This document shows positions 1 through 8,539 of a stretch of DNA of 64,000 nucleotides, piece by piece; positions within the stretch are counted from its first letter, which is position 1, and each line of letters opens with the position of its first letter. Position numbers and translations under genes: made by a program. The notes under the pieces were generated by a model. That model saw only the letters and a program-made list of their open reading frames with translations. It was not told the DNA's origin and did not search any database. The DNA comes from JACMLC01 sp963720235 (GTDB lineage Bacteria > Acidobacteriota > Blastocatellia > Pyrinomonadales > Pyrinomonadaceae): NCBI GenBank assembly GCA_963720235.1, contig OY970389.1:744001-808000 (forward strand), written 5' to 3'.

Positions 1-106
1 GCAAAGGCGCAAAGACGCAAAGAAAGCTCGCAAAGAGTTGAATGCTTATTTATCTTGAAAGCTTTCTTCGCATCTTCTTTGCGCCTTTGCGCCTTTGCGG
101 GAGATT
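1..106. repeat. Family A palindromic repeat (MITE-like), left end outside window
   Basis: Long inverted repeat. The left arm is built of GCAAAGGCGCAAAG units and the right arm of CTTTGCGCCTTTGCGGG. It lies just downstream of the stop codon of the neighbouring minus-strand gene. The same family recurs near 6.8, 8.4, 12.6, 16.5, 36.7, 45.0, 57.3 and 62.0 kb, with degenerate copies at 51.5 and 60.6 kb. Confidence 0.9.
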
Positions 107-113
107 TCTTCGT

Positions 114-1340
114 TCACTCAGCTTTTTCGAGCGGAGGCGCGACGGCAACAAATTCATCTGCAAAACGGCGCGCGTAATTTTCCAATAGCTCCTTGATGCG
201 TGTTAACTCCTGCGAACGCACGACGAGGCCGACGTGATGTCGCTTCTTGACGCGATAGACGATTTCGGGATCTGCGTAAGTGGACGTGTCCGGGTATTCC
301 TGCCGCGCGAGTGAGAGGACTATGCCGCCATATTCCTCGCGCGCGGGCGGCAACTCGTATGCTCTTTCATCTGCGGCCAATTCGATTCCGGCCCACTCGC
401 GCCAGATATTAATGCCACTCGCGGCTTCCAAAACTTCCGCGATATAAGCTCCGCCGACGCGCGCTGCAATTTCTAAAAAGTAGAAAAGCCCGTCCTCGCG
501 CCCCTTGATAAATTCTGCGTGAGCCGCGCCGCGCCTGAGGCCGAGAGCCGTCACCAATCTTTGATTCAATTCTAAGAGAGCCTGCTGGTCTTCAGAGCCA
601 TGCTCAAGCGTGTGCGAGATAAAGACGCCGCCGCCGTGCGCGACATCCATCGGCGGTCGCCCGTAACCATTCGCTCCCGCGAAAATTACTTCGCCGTTTT
701 CGACCAGCGAATCCACATGAAAAACATCTCCCGGCACATAGCGTTCGAGCAGATAATATGAAGAACGCTCGCGCAGGAGTTCGCGCCTGTCAAGCTCGTC
801 AATCGTTCGCCAGACCTGTTCCGAGTGCTCCATCTTCTTGATGCCGACGGCTGAGACATCCGCGCGCGGCTTCATCACCCAGGGAGGCGGAACGCGCGTC
901 ATGTAATCACGCAGCTCTTCATAGTTGAGCACATGCACAAAGTCAGGCACGGGCAGGCCAGCCTTTCGTGCCACGTCGCGCATCGCCAGCTTGTCGCGGA
1001 AGATGCGCGCCTCTGCGCTCGTCATTCCGGGCATCCGCAAATGTTCGCGTATCAATCCAGTTGTGATGACATCAAACTCTTCGAGCGCGATGAGGCGGTC
1101 AATCTTTCGCTGGCGCGCAAGCTGTGTGACGGTGTGAATAAAGATTTCCGGGCCAGCTTCGTTCGGGACGGTGATGATGTCATCGAGGCTTTCGCGCGGC
1201 CAATCTTCGTAGAGAAATTTTTCCTTCGTCAACAGCAGAACGCGATGGCCCTGCCGCTTGCACTCGCGCATAAACTCGCCGCCCTTGAAATAGCTGGCGA
1301 GACAGACGACGTTCAAAGCCCGCGCTTGTGATTCAGCCAT
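114..1340 (-). CDS. ATP-grasp domain protein
   Basis: 408 aa cytoplasmic enzyme of the ATP-grasp superfamily, whose members join a carboxylate to an amine or thiol using ATP. An N-terminal Rossmann-like pre-ATP-grasp region (about 1-110) is followed by the ATP-grasp domain (about 115-310). The nucleotide-binding stretch VMKPRADVSAVGIKK lies at 155-169, and the metal-binding acidic segment EFI...FLEIAARVGG at 276-297 ends in a conserved loop. It resembles the carbamoyl-phosphate-synthase-like or carnosine-synthase-like stand-alone ATP-grasp proteins of unknown substrate. The gene is monocistronic and its stop abuts a palindromic repeat. The start is supported by GAGG about 12 nt upstream. The specific substrate cannot be read from the sequence. 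Confidence 0.85.
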   Translation of the reverse strand: MAESQARALNVVCLASYFKGGEFMRECKRQGHRVLLLTKEKFLYEDWPRESLDDIITVPNEAGPEIFIHTVTQLARQRKIDRLIALEEFDVITTGLIREHLRMPGMTSAEARIFRDKLAMRDVARKAGLPVPDFVHVLNYEELRDYMTRVPPPWVMKPRADVSAVGIKKMEHSEQVWRTIDELDRRELLRERSSYYLLERYVPGDVFHVDSLVENGEVIFAGANGYGRPPMDVAHGGGVFISHTLEHGSEDQQALLELNQRLVTALGLRRGAAHAEFIKGREDGLFYFLEIAARVGGAYIAEVLEAASGINIWREWAGIELAADERAYELPPAREEYGGIVLSLARQEYPDTSTYADPEIVYRVKKRHHVGLVVRSQELTRIKELLENYARRFADEFVAVAPPLEKAE

Positions 1341-1409
1341 CTTGTTTGTTCCTCAGACAGCCAATACTGCCTGCGCTCAAAAGTGTATCGCCTCTCAAAG
1401 CTGTGACGA

Positions 1410-1604
1410 CTATTTCTTATTAACTTTCTGCATCCCTTCATAATTACGCAGGCGTCGCTTTGCCACTTTAAAGCTGATGCCGAGTCGGTCTGCGACCTGC
1501 TGTAGCCGCTCGCGCCGCTCGCCGCTGCATTCCTGAAAAAGCTTGTGTACCTCAATCCATGTCTGTATCACTTCGGGTGTAGCCTGACTTCCGACAGCTT
1601 TCAC
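1410..1604 (-). CDS. Small helix-turn-helix-like protein
   Basis: 64 aa, starting at GTG. The C-terminal half (VADRLGISFKVAKRRL) has the spacing of a helix-turn-helix, and the tail is basic. It lies 69 bp upstream of the ATP-grasp gene on the same strand and could be co-transcribed with it. I do not recognise a family. The HTH reading is inference, and the ORF is short enough that it could be non-coding. Confidence 0.45.
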   Translation of the reverse strand: MKAVGSQATPEVIQTWIEVHKLFQECSGERRERLQQVADRLGISFKVAKRRLRNYEGMQKVNKK

Positions 1605-1774
1605 TTGTGACCGCCTCTCCAGCCTCGCGCTTTGTGGTTTGTCTTCATCGTCAATGTAACAAAAAAGAAGCGTGGGAAGAAAGGCGCAATTCTACTTTAG
1701 GAGTTCCTGCTGCACGGTTTTGGCTTCTCGAAACTCGAAACCTTTTCGGCAATGTGGTATAGCATTAGGCTTAT

Positions 1775-4006
1775 ATGGAGAAGCAATTCGTGGGCGCGCC
1801 TGTGCCGCGCAAAGAGGGGCGCGATAAGGTCACAGGGCAGGCGCGATATATAGACGACCTCGTTTTTCCGCAGATGCTTTACGGCGTGACTGTGCGCAGC
1901 CCTGCTCCGCGCGGGCGCATTGCGCGCATAGCTTTTGAGAATGATGCTCTGCCGTGGGACGAGTTCACAGTCGTCACTGCCAAAGACATTCCGGGCCAGA
2001 ACGCAGTCGCGCTCATTCTTCTGGACCAGCCGTATCTCGCAGAAGAGTTTGTCAATCACCCGGAAGAAGCTGTTGTCCTGCTCGCTCACGAAGACAAGTA
2101 TCTTCTTGAAGAAGCCCGCCGCCACGTGCGTCTTGAGATAGAGCCTCTGCCAGCAATCTTTTCCATCAAAGATTCTCTCAACAAGAAAGAAATTATCTGG
2201 GGCGAAGACAATATCTTCAAAACCTTTCATGTCGAGAAAGGAAACGTGGACGAAGTTTGGCAGAGCGCGGATTTCATAGTCGAGGGCGAGTACACGACCG
2301 GCGCGCAGGAGCAGCTTTATATAGAGAACAACGGCGTGATTGCCATCGCCAATCCTGAAGCGGGAGTGACGGTCTGGGGCTCTATGCAATGCCCTTATTA
2401 TGTCCACAAAGCTCTCTTAAAACTTTTCCCTTTGCCGGAAGAAAAGATTCGTGTCGTGCAGGTCGAGACGGGCGGAGGTTTCGGCGGCAAGGAAGAATAT
2501 CCTTCGATGATTGCGGGCCACGCAGCCTTGCTCGCATGGAAATCCGGCAGGCCCGTCAAGATGGTTTACGACCGCGCGGAAGACATGGCCGCGACGACCA
2601 AGCGGCATCCATCGCAGACCTTGCATCGCACGGCAGTCTCGCGCGACGGAAAACTTTTGGCGATGGAGATTGAGTTCAATGTGGACGGCGGAGCTTATGC
2701 GACGCTCTCATCCGTAGTCCTTTCGCGCGGGACGATTCACGCCGCAGGCCCGTACAGTTGTCCGAACGTGCGGATAACGAGCCGCGCACTCGCGACCAAC
2801 GCGCCGCCGCACGGAGCCTTTCGCGGCTTCGGCGCGCCGCAGAGCATCTTTGCTCTCGAAAGACATCTCAACAAAGTGGCCCACACTATCGGCCTCTCGC
2901 CCGAAGAGTTTCGCCGCCGCAACTTTATCCAACAGGGAGAGACAACCGCGACCGGGCAAGTGATACGCGAGCCGGTTGACCTCAACGGTTTGATGGAGCG
3001 CGCCTTTGAGTTGACGGATTACAAGCGGAAGCTGGAACAGTTCGCCCATAAAAATAAAAACTCGTTGAAGAAGAAGGGAATTGGCTTTGCTTCCTTCATG
3101 CACGGCGCGGGCTTCACAGGCTCCGGCGAACAGTTTCTGCAATCCGTCGTCGGCGTCGAAGCCACGCCTGCGGGCCGCGTCCGCGTCCTCGCCGCAAGCA
3201 CGGAGATAGGGCAAGGCACAAATACCATCTTTGCGCAGATTGCCGCAGAAGCTTTGAAACTCGATTACGATTCGATAGAAGTTGCGAGACCCGACACCGG
3301 CAATGTGCCGAACAGTGGGCCAACAGTCGCGTCGCGCACAGTGATGATTGTCGGCAAGCTTGTCGAATCCGCCGCCATAGGCTTAAAGCAGTCTCTGGTC
3401 CAGAGCGGATTTCTCGCGGAAGATTACACGCCGGAAGATTTTCAGAAAGCCTGCGCCGCATACATAGAGCAGCACGGCGCGCTCAAATCCTTCAGCCAAT
3501 ATAAACAGCCGGACAACATTCGCTGGGATGATGAAAAGTATCAGGGCGACGCTTACGGCGCATATGCGTGGGCCATTTATGTCGCGGAAGTGACGATAGA
3601 CCCTGTGACATACGAAGCACACGTGGATGATTTCGTAGCCGTGCAGGAAGTCGGGCGCGTCATTCATCCAGTGCTCGCTGCTGGACAGATAGAAGGCGGC
3701 GTGGCACAGGCCATAGGCTTCGCGCTTTATGAAAACGTGGTCTGGCGCGAGGGCCGCATGGCGAATAATCAGATGACCAATTACATCATGCCGACGGCTG
3801 CGGACATTCCGCCGATACGTGTCTTCTTCGCAGAGACGCCTTACGAGCTTGGGCCTTCCGGCGCGAAGGGAATTGGCGAACTGCCGATGGATGGCCCGGC
3901 TCCGGCAATCCTGAATGCAATCGAAAACGCAACGGGGCTGAGCTTCAATCGTGTGCCGTTGATGCCCGAATCGCTGATGCAGGCGATGGAGGAAGAGTAT
4001 GCCTGA
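1775..4006 (+). CDS. Xanthine dehydrogenase-type molybdopterin-binding subunit
   Basis: 743 aa large subunit of a molybdenum hydroxylase, close to the usual family length of 750-790 aa. The N-terminal hammerhead domain (about 10-115) precedes the molybdopterin domain. Visible motifs are GGGFGGKEE, GAFRGFGAPQ, the glutamine loop EIGQGT and the C-terminal GPSGAKGIGELP, which carries the catalytic Glu. It would oxidise hypoxanthine or xanthine to urate using the Mo cofactor. The 2Fe-2S gene starts 8 nt before this gene ends, so they are translationally coupled, and the FAD subunit follows. Substrate assignment to purines rests on the allantoin pathway genes 4.5 kb downstream. Family members also hydroxylate other N-heterocycles or aldehydes. 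No XdhC maturation factor is nearby. Confidence 0.85.
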   Translation: MEKQFVGAPVPRKEGRDKVTGQARYIDDLVFPQMLYGVTVRSPAPRGRIARIAFENDALPWDEFTVVTAKDIPGQNAVALILLDQPYLAEEFVNHPEEAVVLLAHEDKYLLEEARRHVRLEIEPLPAIFSIKDSLNKKEIIWGEDNIFKTFHVEKGNVDEVWQSADFIVEGEYTTGAQEQLYIENNGVIAIANPEAGVTVWGSMQCPYYVHKALLKLFPLPEEKIRVVQVETGGGFGGKEEYPSMIAGHAALLAWKSGRPVKMVYDRAEDMAATTKRHPSQTLHRTAVSRDGKLLAMEIEFNVDGGAYATLSSVVLSRGTIHAAGPYSCPNVRITSRALATNAPPHGAFRGFGAPQSIFALERHLNKVAHTIGLSPEEFRRRNFIQQGETTATGQVIREPVDLNGLMERAFELTDYKRKLEQFAHKNKNSLKKKGIGFASFMHGAGFTGSGEQFLQSVVGVEATPAGRVRVLAASTEIGQGTNTIFAQIAAEALKLDYDSIEVARPDTGNVPNSGPTVASRTVMIVGKLVESAAIGLKQSLVQSGFLAEDYTPEDFQKACAAYIEQHGALKSFSQYKQPDNIRWDDEKYQGDAYGAYAWAIYVAEVTIDPVTYEAHVDDFVAVQEVGRVIHPVLAAGQIEGGVAQAIGFALYENVVWREGRMANNQMTNYIMPTAADIPPIRVFFAETPYELGPSGAKGIGELPMDGPAPAILNAIENATGLSFNRVPLMPESLMQAMEEEYA

Positions 4007-4511
4007 CGACGCACGCGGAAAAATTTCTGTCGAGTGCACAGTGAATGGCAAAGCTGAACAGCTTGAAGTCTATCCGATGGCGCGTCTCTTAGATGTGCTG
4101 CGCGAAGAGCTCAGACTGACAGGCACGAAAGAAGGCTGCGGCGAAGGCGAGTGCGGCGCGTGCTCTGTCATGATTGACGGCGTGCTCGTCAATAGCTGTC
4201 TCGTCCCTGCTTTGCAGGTCGCGGGCGCACAGATTAAAACCATCGAAGGCGTCGCAAGCGATGAACAACTGCATGCCGTGCAAGCAGCATTCATCGAATG
4301 CGGCGGCGCGCAATGCGGCATCTGCACGCCCGGCATGGTAATGGCCGCCATCAATCTTCTGGCCCAGAATCCAAATCCAGATGAAGCAGCGATACGCAAT
4401 GGCTTGGCTGGCAATCTCTGTCGCTGCACCGGCTATATGAAGATTTTCGATTCCGTGTTAAAGGCTTGTCAGGGAGGTATTGCCACAGAGACACAGAGAC
4501 ACGGAGAATGA
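3999..4511 (+). CDS. Xanthine dehydrogenase-type 2Fe-2S subunit
   Basis: 170 aa electron-transfer subunit. The plant-type ferredoxin cluster (GCGEGECGAC...NSC) and the C-terminal alpha-helical cluster (CGICTPGM...CRCTGY) give all eight cysteine ligands. It passes electrons from the Mo site to FAD. It overlaps the large-subunit gene by 8 nt. The last nine or so residues (ATETQRHGE) are translated from a family B repeat (CCACAGAGACACAGAG), so the natural C-terminus was probably replaced when the repeat inserted. The FAD gene is displaced 323 bp downstream by that insertion. Confidence 0.9.
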   Translation: MPDDARGKISVECTVNGKAEQLEVYPMARLLDVLREELRLTGTKEGCGEGECGACSVMIDGVLVNSCLVPALQVAGAQIKTIEGVASDEQLHAVQAAFIECGGAQCGICTPGMVMAAINLLAQNPNPDEAAIRNGLAGNLCRCTGYMKIFDSVLKACQGGIATETQRHGE

Positions 4512-4827
4512 AAGAAATTAGTTAAGACAGCTTTTGCAGATGTTCTTTACTTTTGCGAGTGCTCTTTAGGAGCTACGGAGTAGCGGTATATCAGTAGCCC
4601 ACAGCGCAAGCTGTGGGTTAGGACGCAGGTAAAACATCAAAGCCCTCGATAGAGGGCGACATAAATTCAAGTTTGATTCATTAGGCAAGAGATATTATGC
4701 CGCTATCTAAAGATAGCTCAAACAGGTTGCCTTTCTTTAACCCATAGCTGACGCTATGGGCTACTGATATGTCGTCACTGCCGTGACTGAAAAAGCAATT
4801 TCTTTGTTAATCCTGTCTCTGTGGCTA
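4481..4827. repeat. Family B repeat with an inserted REP-like inverted pair
   Basis: The outer arms are GCCACAGAGACACAGAGACA at the left and CCTGTCTCTGTGGC at the right. Nested inside are two 33-nt inverted units (4588-4620 and 4738-4770) that both start at the outer side with ATATCAGTAGCCCA. Each unit folds on itself (CCCACAGC/GCTGTGGG and CCCATAGC/GCTATGGG). Two further short hairpins lie between them (AGCCCTCGATAGAGGGC and CTATCTAAAGATAG). The layout is like REP/BIME elements. It fills the whole spacer between the 2Fe-2S and FAD genes. Confidence 0.8.
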
Positions 4828-4834
4828 AATAATT

Positions 4835-5692
4835 ATGAGAGCTTATCTGCCGCAATACGAGATGAAAGCTCCGCGAGATTTGGCGGACGCGCTTGAGCTA
4901 TTGTCTAACGAGCCGGGCGTGTGGCGGCCTTTCGCTGGCGGGACGGATTTGATGGTGCTCTTTGAGGCGGGACTACTCGCGCATAAAAAATTTGTCAACC
5001 TGTGGAACTTAAAGGATCTCAAGGGGATTGTTGAAACGCCCGAAGAAATTACGCTCGGCGGATTGACGACTTATACGGAGGTGCAGCAGAGCCCGGTTTT
5101 GCAGGAAGAGTTTCCGCTTCTCTGTCATGCGGCGCGCGAGACGGGCGGGATTGCGATTCAGAATCGCGGCACACTCGCGGGCAACATAGCCAACGCTTCA
5201 CCGGCTGGCGATTCGCCTCCGGCCCTGCTGGTTTACGATGCTCAACTGGAACTCGTCTCTGTGCAGGGCGCGCGCTGGATTTCTTACGCGGATTTTCACA
5301 CGGGCTATAAGCAGACGATTCTGAGAGCGGAAGAGATTATCAGCCGAATCAGATTGCCGCGCGAGACAAGCGGGTGGCGGCAGTATTATCGCAAGGTCGG
5401 GACGCGCAAGGCTCAGGCCATCTCGAAAGTTTGTTTCGCGGGGATGCTGCGCATGGAAGGCATGCTGATTGGAGATGTGCGTGTTGCGCTCGGCAGCGTC
5501 GCGCCGGTTCCGTTGCGTTGTCGTCAGACCGAAAATATTTTAAGAGGCAAAGAGATTGATGGAGCGTCTGTCAGTGCGGCTCAATCGGAATTGATGAAAG
5601 AGATTGTGCCGATAGATGACATACGCTCCACCGCTAGTTATCGTTTGCAAGTCGCAGCAAATCTGCTCAAAGAATTTTTGCTCAGAGCTTAA
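4835..5692 (+). CDS. Xanthine dehydrogenase-type FAD-binding subunit
   Basis: 285 aa medium subunit of the molybdenum hydroxylase. The FAD-binding signature PFAGGTDLMV is at about 32-41, and the second flavin motif TLAGNIANASPAGDSPPAL at about 112-130. A CO dehydrogenase flavoprotein C-terminal domain (KVGTRKAQAISKV onward) follows. It transfers electrons from the Fe-S centres to NAD or another acceptor. No clear Shine-Dalgarno precedes the ATG, because the repeat insertion reaches to within about 10 nt of it. Whether it is still co-transcribed with the other two subunits is uncertain. Its 3' end overlaps the convergent small membrane protein by 4 nt. Confidence 0.88.
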   Translation: MRAYLPQYEMKAPRDLADALELLSNEPGVWRPFAGGTDLMVLFEAGLLAHKKFVNLWNLKDLKGIVETPEEITLGGLTTYTEVQQSPVLQEEFPLLCHAARETGGIAIQNRGTLAGNIANASPAGDSPPALLVYDAQLELVSVQGARWISYADFHTGYKQTILRAEEIISRIRLPRETSGWRQYYRKVGTRKAQAISKVCFAGMLRMEGMLIGDVRVALGSVAPVPLRCRQTENILRGKEIDGASVSAAQSELMKEIVPIDDIRSTASYRLQVAANLLKEFLLRA

Positions 5693-5997
5693 AGCCTTCC
5701 GTCTTTCAGTTGATTCCCCAACATCTCGACTGCTTTCAGCACGCGCAAAGTGTTGCGTGTGTGATGCGTGCCGAGCGCGACGAGGCCGAAAGCGAGGATG
5801 GTATAGATTGTGATGGTGGCGATGAGCAGCAGCAGGTGCGTCCTGTTGGAAAAGTCTGCGAGCAGCAGAAAGCCTGCCATGAATGCAGCCTCGACAACGG
5901 CGGCTCCGAAAAAAGCCAGACGGTAATTCCGCCCGCTCCTGTCAATCCTATCGAGCGCGGATGCGCGCACGGTGTCAATATTATTTACTTGAGACAT
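5689..5997 (-). CDS. Small two-TM membrane protein (sigma operon)
   Basis: 102 aa with two hydrophobic segments (about 27-47 and 54-77) and a soluble C-terminal tail. No family recognised. A strong GGAGG lies 7 nt before the ATG. It is the last gene of a three-gene minus-strand unit: ECF sigma factor, 46-aa membrane protein, this protein. By position it could help control the sigma factor, but it shows no zinc-finger or FecR-like anti-sigma motif. The 3' end overlaps the convergent FAD-subunit gene by 4 nt. Confidence 0.75.
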   Translation of the reverse strand: MSQVNNIDTVRASALDRIDRSGRNYRLAFFGAAVVEAAFMAGFLLLADFSNRTHLLLLIATITIYTILAFGLVALGTHHTRNTLRVLKAVEMLGNQLKDGRL

Positions 5998-6013
5998 AAA
6001 GACCTCCTTCTTC

Positions 6014-6154
6014 TCAGCGCAAGATTAGATAAAGCGTGACGGGCAAGAGTATGAGCGCCTCTATGATGGCAAAGATGATGATTGCCTTTTTGAGAGTGCT
6101 TTGACCTTCATCCAACGCGGTGTCGTTTGTGTGATTCACTTTCTTGTCAGACAT
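6014..6154 (-). CDS. 46-aa single-pass membrane protein
   Basis: A short hydrophilic N-terminus (about 22 residues) is followed by one strong transmembrane helix (KKAIIIFAIIEALILLPVTL). The start overlaps the stop of the upstream sigma-factor gene by 8 nt and has AAAGGAGAAAG before it, so translation is probably coupled. The helix resembles the first helix of the following 102-aa protein (both contain an AxxEA core). The role is unknown. Position suggests a membrane partner of the sigma factor. Confidence 0.7.
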   Translation of the reverse strand: MSDKKVNHTNDTALDEGQSTLKKAIIIFAIIEALILLPVTLYLILR

Positions 6155-6734
6155 GACTTTCTCCTTTCAGTTTCATATCTCTGTCGCCAGCGTTGGCCTG
6201 TTCGCGTATCGCGCGTCGCAGGCTTTGAAGACCATAGGCGAGACGCGATTTGACTGTGCCTTGAGCGATGCCGAGCACATCTGCAATCTCGCCGAGCGAT
6301 AGCTCTTCAAAGTAATGCAAGAGCAGCACGGCACGGCTGGCCGGCGAGAGGCGCGCGATAAGCTGCGGGAGATGCTGTGCCAACTCCGGCTCAAATTCTT
6401 CTTCTGTTTCAAGAGCAGGGATGGCTTCCAAAACTGCTTCGTCTCTGACCTGTGCAGACCAACGCTGCTCGCGCTTCAAACGTTTAAAAGATTCTCTCGA
6501 AGCGATGCGATAGGCCCAGGGGCGAAACAACTCCGGCTCGCGCAGCCAGCGCAACTTGCGATAGATGGTGATAAAAACTTCCTGCAAGATGTCTTCGGCC
6601 AGCGCGCGGTCGCCAACAAGTTTCGAGATATAGCCAAAGAGCGTTTCCTGTATGGATTCAAGCAAGCTGTCCAGCGCGTCTCTGTCGCCGGATTGTGCGC
6701 GCAGCACCCACCATGTCTCCTGCTTTGCATCCAT
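6147..6734 (-). CDS. ECF-type RNA polymerase sigma factor
   Basis: 195 aa. Region 2 (about 17-90) includes the core-binding segment DRALAEDILQEVF and the -10 recognition stretch WAYRIASRESFKRLKRE. Region 4 (about 125-180) includes LSLGEIADVLGIAQGTVKSRL, the -35-binding helix-turn-helix. I start at MDAKQ (6734). A longer frame reaches 6872, but that part translates a family A repeat and is unlikely to be protein. The two downstream genes encode tiny membrane proteins, and a classical zinc-finger anti-sigma gene is absent. It should redirect RNA polymerase to its own operon and to unidentified envelope genes. Confidence 0.88.
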   Translation of the reverse strand: MDAKQETWWVLRAQSGDRDALDSLLESIQETLFGYISKLVGDRALAEDILQEVFITIYRKLRWLREPELFRPWAYRIASRESFKRLKREQRWSAQVRDEAVLEAIPALETEEEFEPELAQHLPQLIARLSPASRAVLLLHYFEELSLGEIADVLGIAQGTVKSRLAYGLQSLRRAIREQANAGDRDMKLKGESHV

Positions 6735-6821
6735 AAATCTAAGCCATCCACTGATAAAGAGGCTGCTGTTTGAAAAAGTGTTCGGATGAAGGCGGAAATA
6801 TTTTAACTTGGAAAGAAGGGA

Positions 6822-6934
6822 ATTTCCCGCAAAGGCGCAAAGACGCAAAGAAGGCGCGAAGAAAGCTTTCAAGCTAAGTAAAGCTTCAACACCTTTGCGA
6901 GCTTTCTTTGCGTCTTTGCGCCTTTGCGGGAAAC
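6822..6934. repeat. Family A palindromic repeat (MITE-like)
   Basis: TTTCCCGCAAAGGCGCAAAG at the left is matched by CTTTGCGCCTTTGCGGGAAA at the right, with a central AAAGCTT region. It touches the stop codon of the VWA gene and extends the spurious open frame upstream of the sigma gene. No outer arms or target duplication are visible here. Confidence 0.9.
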
Positions 6935-8266
6935 TTATTTTTCTTCTTTCGGTGCGCGGTAGCCGGGGCGTGCGCGGACAATCACATCTTTGCGCGTCGT
7001 GCGGACTTTGAGCTTGCGGAATTTTCCATCGCGCGCGGTGTTGGTCGGATAATAGCCCAGAGAGTATTGTGTCCGAAGCTCTGCGGCGATGTTGGCAAAG
7101 GCTGCCGGGAGCGAGCCGAGCGTGTCCGCGCGATGAAGCTTGCCGCCTGTGATGAGAGCCAAATCGCGCAGGTATCCATCCGCAGTCGCATAGGCCATGT
7201 CGAGCATCGCGTCTATGTTCGGATCAATCCCGCCTGAGCCTGTCCCTGTGGTCGTCGGGTCGTTTCTGGGAACTGGGAACGGGTCGTTCGACGGCACGCG
7301 GTTCGGGTCGTTGGGATTGTTCGGGTCATCGCGGCGCGGAATCAGGATTGGAGGAATCGGCACTGGGCCAATCTTGGGCGTGCCTCCGCCGCCTGCGCCG
7401 GGAGGCAGTGGAATGCTGCCGCCGGGAAAAGTGGTCGGAGTCGTCGTCGAGCCTCCGCCTCCGCCGAGAATCGTTGCGAGGTCAACCGAGCGGCCTTCGC
7501 GCTGCTGCTGTCGCACCATGCGCTCGACTTCATCGCGCGTGTCATAGCGAATCGGATAAACGATGATGCCAGCCTCTTCCAACTCGCGTCGGTTGTCGTC
7601 AATCGACTTGTGGTCGCTGTACCAATCAACGCCGTCCGTGAAAATGACTATCGCCTTGCGTCCCTCTATGCGCCGCAGCGAATCAATCGCCAGAGCCATC
7701 GCATCATAAAGCTTAGTGCCTTTGCCGGGACGCATGCGATTGATGGATGAGCGCAAAGCCTCGCGGTCATTTGTGAATTTGCCGTAATCAATTATCTGGT
7801 CGTCAAAGGAAATGAGCTTCACACGATCTGCCGGTTGCAGTTCGTTGACAAAGGCTGTCGCGGCGCGTTGAATTTGGCCCAGCTTGTCCTGCGTACTCGC
7901 GCTCGTGTCGAGCATCAGTACGACATGAAATGGTTGCGTTGTCGAGGCAAAGAAAACTACTTCCTGCTTCACTCCGTCCTCTTCGATTGTAAAGTCTTCC
8001 TGCCTCATATCAGGCACATAGATGTTGTTGCGGTCGCTGGCAATGACAGGCACTGCGACGAGATTGGTATCAACTTTGACAGACTCTACATCCTGCTGCA
8101 AATCTTCTGCGGGTGTGGGCGCGGGCGTGGCGGTAGAGCTGGCGGGCGGTTGATTTTTTTTGACATCACTCGTGCGCTGCTTGCCGCGACCGGATTGTGC
8201 AAGCGCGGCGGATGTCATTATCAAGGCGAGAATGGCAAGACAGATGCCCTTGAAAATAGTTCGCAT
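6935..8266 (-). CDS. Secreted VWA protein (VWFA-related Acidobacterial domain)
   Basis: 443 aa with a signal peptide (about 1-23, cleaved after ALA). A linker rich in Pro, Thr and Lys leads to a pre-VWA beta domain (VDTNLVAVPVIASDRNN) and a VWA domain from about 113. The MIDAS metal site is complete: D120-x-S122-x-S124, T184 and D211. A low-complexity Gly/Pro/Asp/Asn insert occupies about 268-345. The C-terminal module ends in the family's LSLGYYPT...RPGYR block (about 400-438). The family is expanded in Acidobacteriota and is thought to mediate extracellular protein contacts. No partner is obvious here. The last codons abut a family A repeat. Confidence 0.85.
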   Translation of the reverse strand: MRTIFKGICLAILALIMTSAALAQSGRGKQRTSDVKKNQPPASSTATPAPTPAEDLQQDVESVKVDTNLVAVPVIASDRNNIYVPDMRQEDFTIEEDGVKQEVVFFASTTQPFHVVLMLDTSASTQDKLGQIQRAATAFVNELQPADRVKLISFDDQIIDYGKFTNDREALRSSINRMRPGKGTKLYDAMALAIDSLRRIEGRKAIVIFTDGVDWYSDHKSIDDNRRELEEAGIIVYPIRYDTRDEVERMVRQQQREGRSVDLATILGGGGGSTTTPTTFPGGSIPLPPGAGGGGTPKIGPVPIPPILIPRRDDPNNPNDPNRVPSNDPFPVPRNDPTTTGTGSGGIDPNIDAMLDMAYATADGYLRDLALITGGKLHRADTLGSLPAAFANIAAELRTQYSLGYYPTNTARDGKFRKLKVRTTRKDVIVRARPGYRAPKEEK

Positions 8267-8410
8267 GGAATTATAGTTTCCCTTCGACTACGGACGGCAG
8301 ACTCTTCAGAATGGATGTTACTCTATTGCTTCTACGATGTTATAGGGAAAAATAAAGTTTGCCCGGCGGCGTGATAATTTCCATTTCGGAATATGGGGAA
8401 AAGAAAGACA

Positions 8411-8512
8411 GTTTCCCGCAAAGGCGCAAAGGCGCAAAGAAAAGCACGCAAAGAGCCAGTGGCATTCAATCCTCTGCGGACTTCTTTGCGCCTTTGCGCC
8501 TTTGCGGGAAAA
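8411..8512. repeat. Family A palindromic repeat (MITE-like)
   Basis: Inverted arms GTTTCCCGCAAAGGCGCAAAG (first 20 nt are diagnostic) and the complementary run ending TTTGCGGGAAA. It sits 28 bp upstream of the allantoinase ATG, in the divergent spacer between the VWA gene and the urate degradation operon. Confidence 0.9.
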
Positions 8513-8539
8513 TTCTTTCCTGATATAAGTCTCTTGCAA

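Noticed and set aside
1..106. CRISPR array from repeated GCAAAGGCGCAAAG
   Set aside because: The units are inverted arms of single palindromes, not regularly spaced direct repeats with unique spacers, and no cas genes are present.
6735..6872. N-terminal extension of the sigma factor
   Set aside because: It contains the repeat-coded LCAFAG; region 2 homology begins just after MDAKQ at 6734.
8393..8539. N-terminal extension of allantoinase (49 residues)
   Set aside because: It translates a family A repeat (the SLRLCAFAG pattern appears wherever the repeat is read). A proper ATG stands at 8540.
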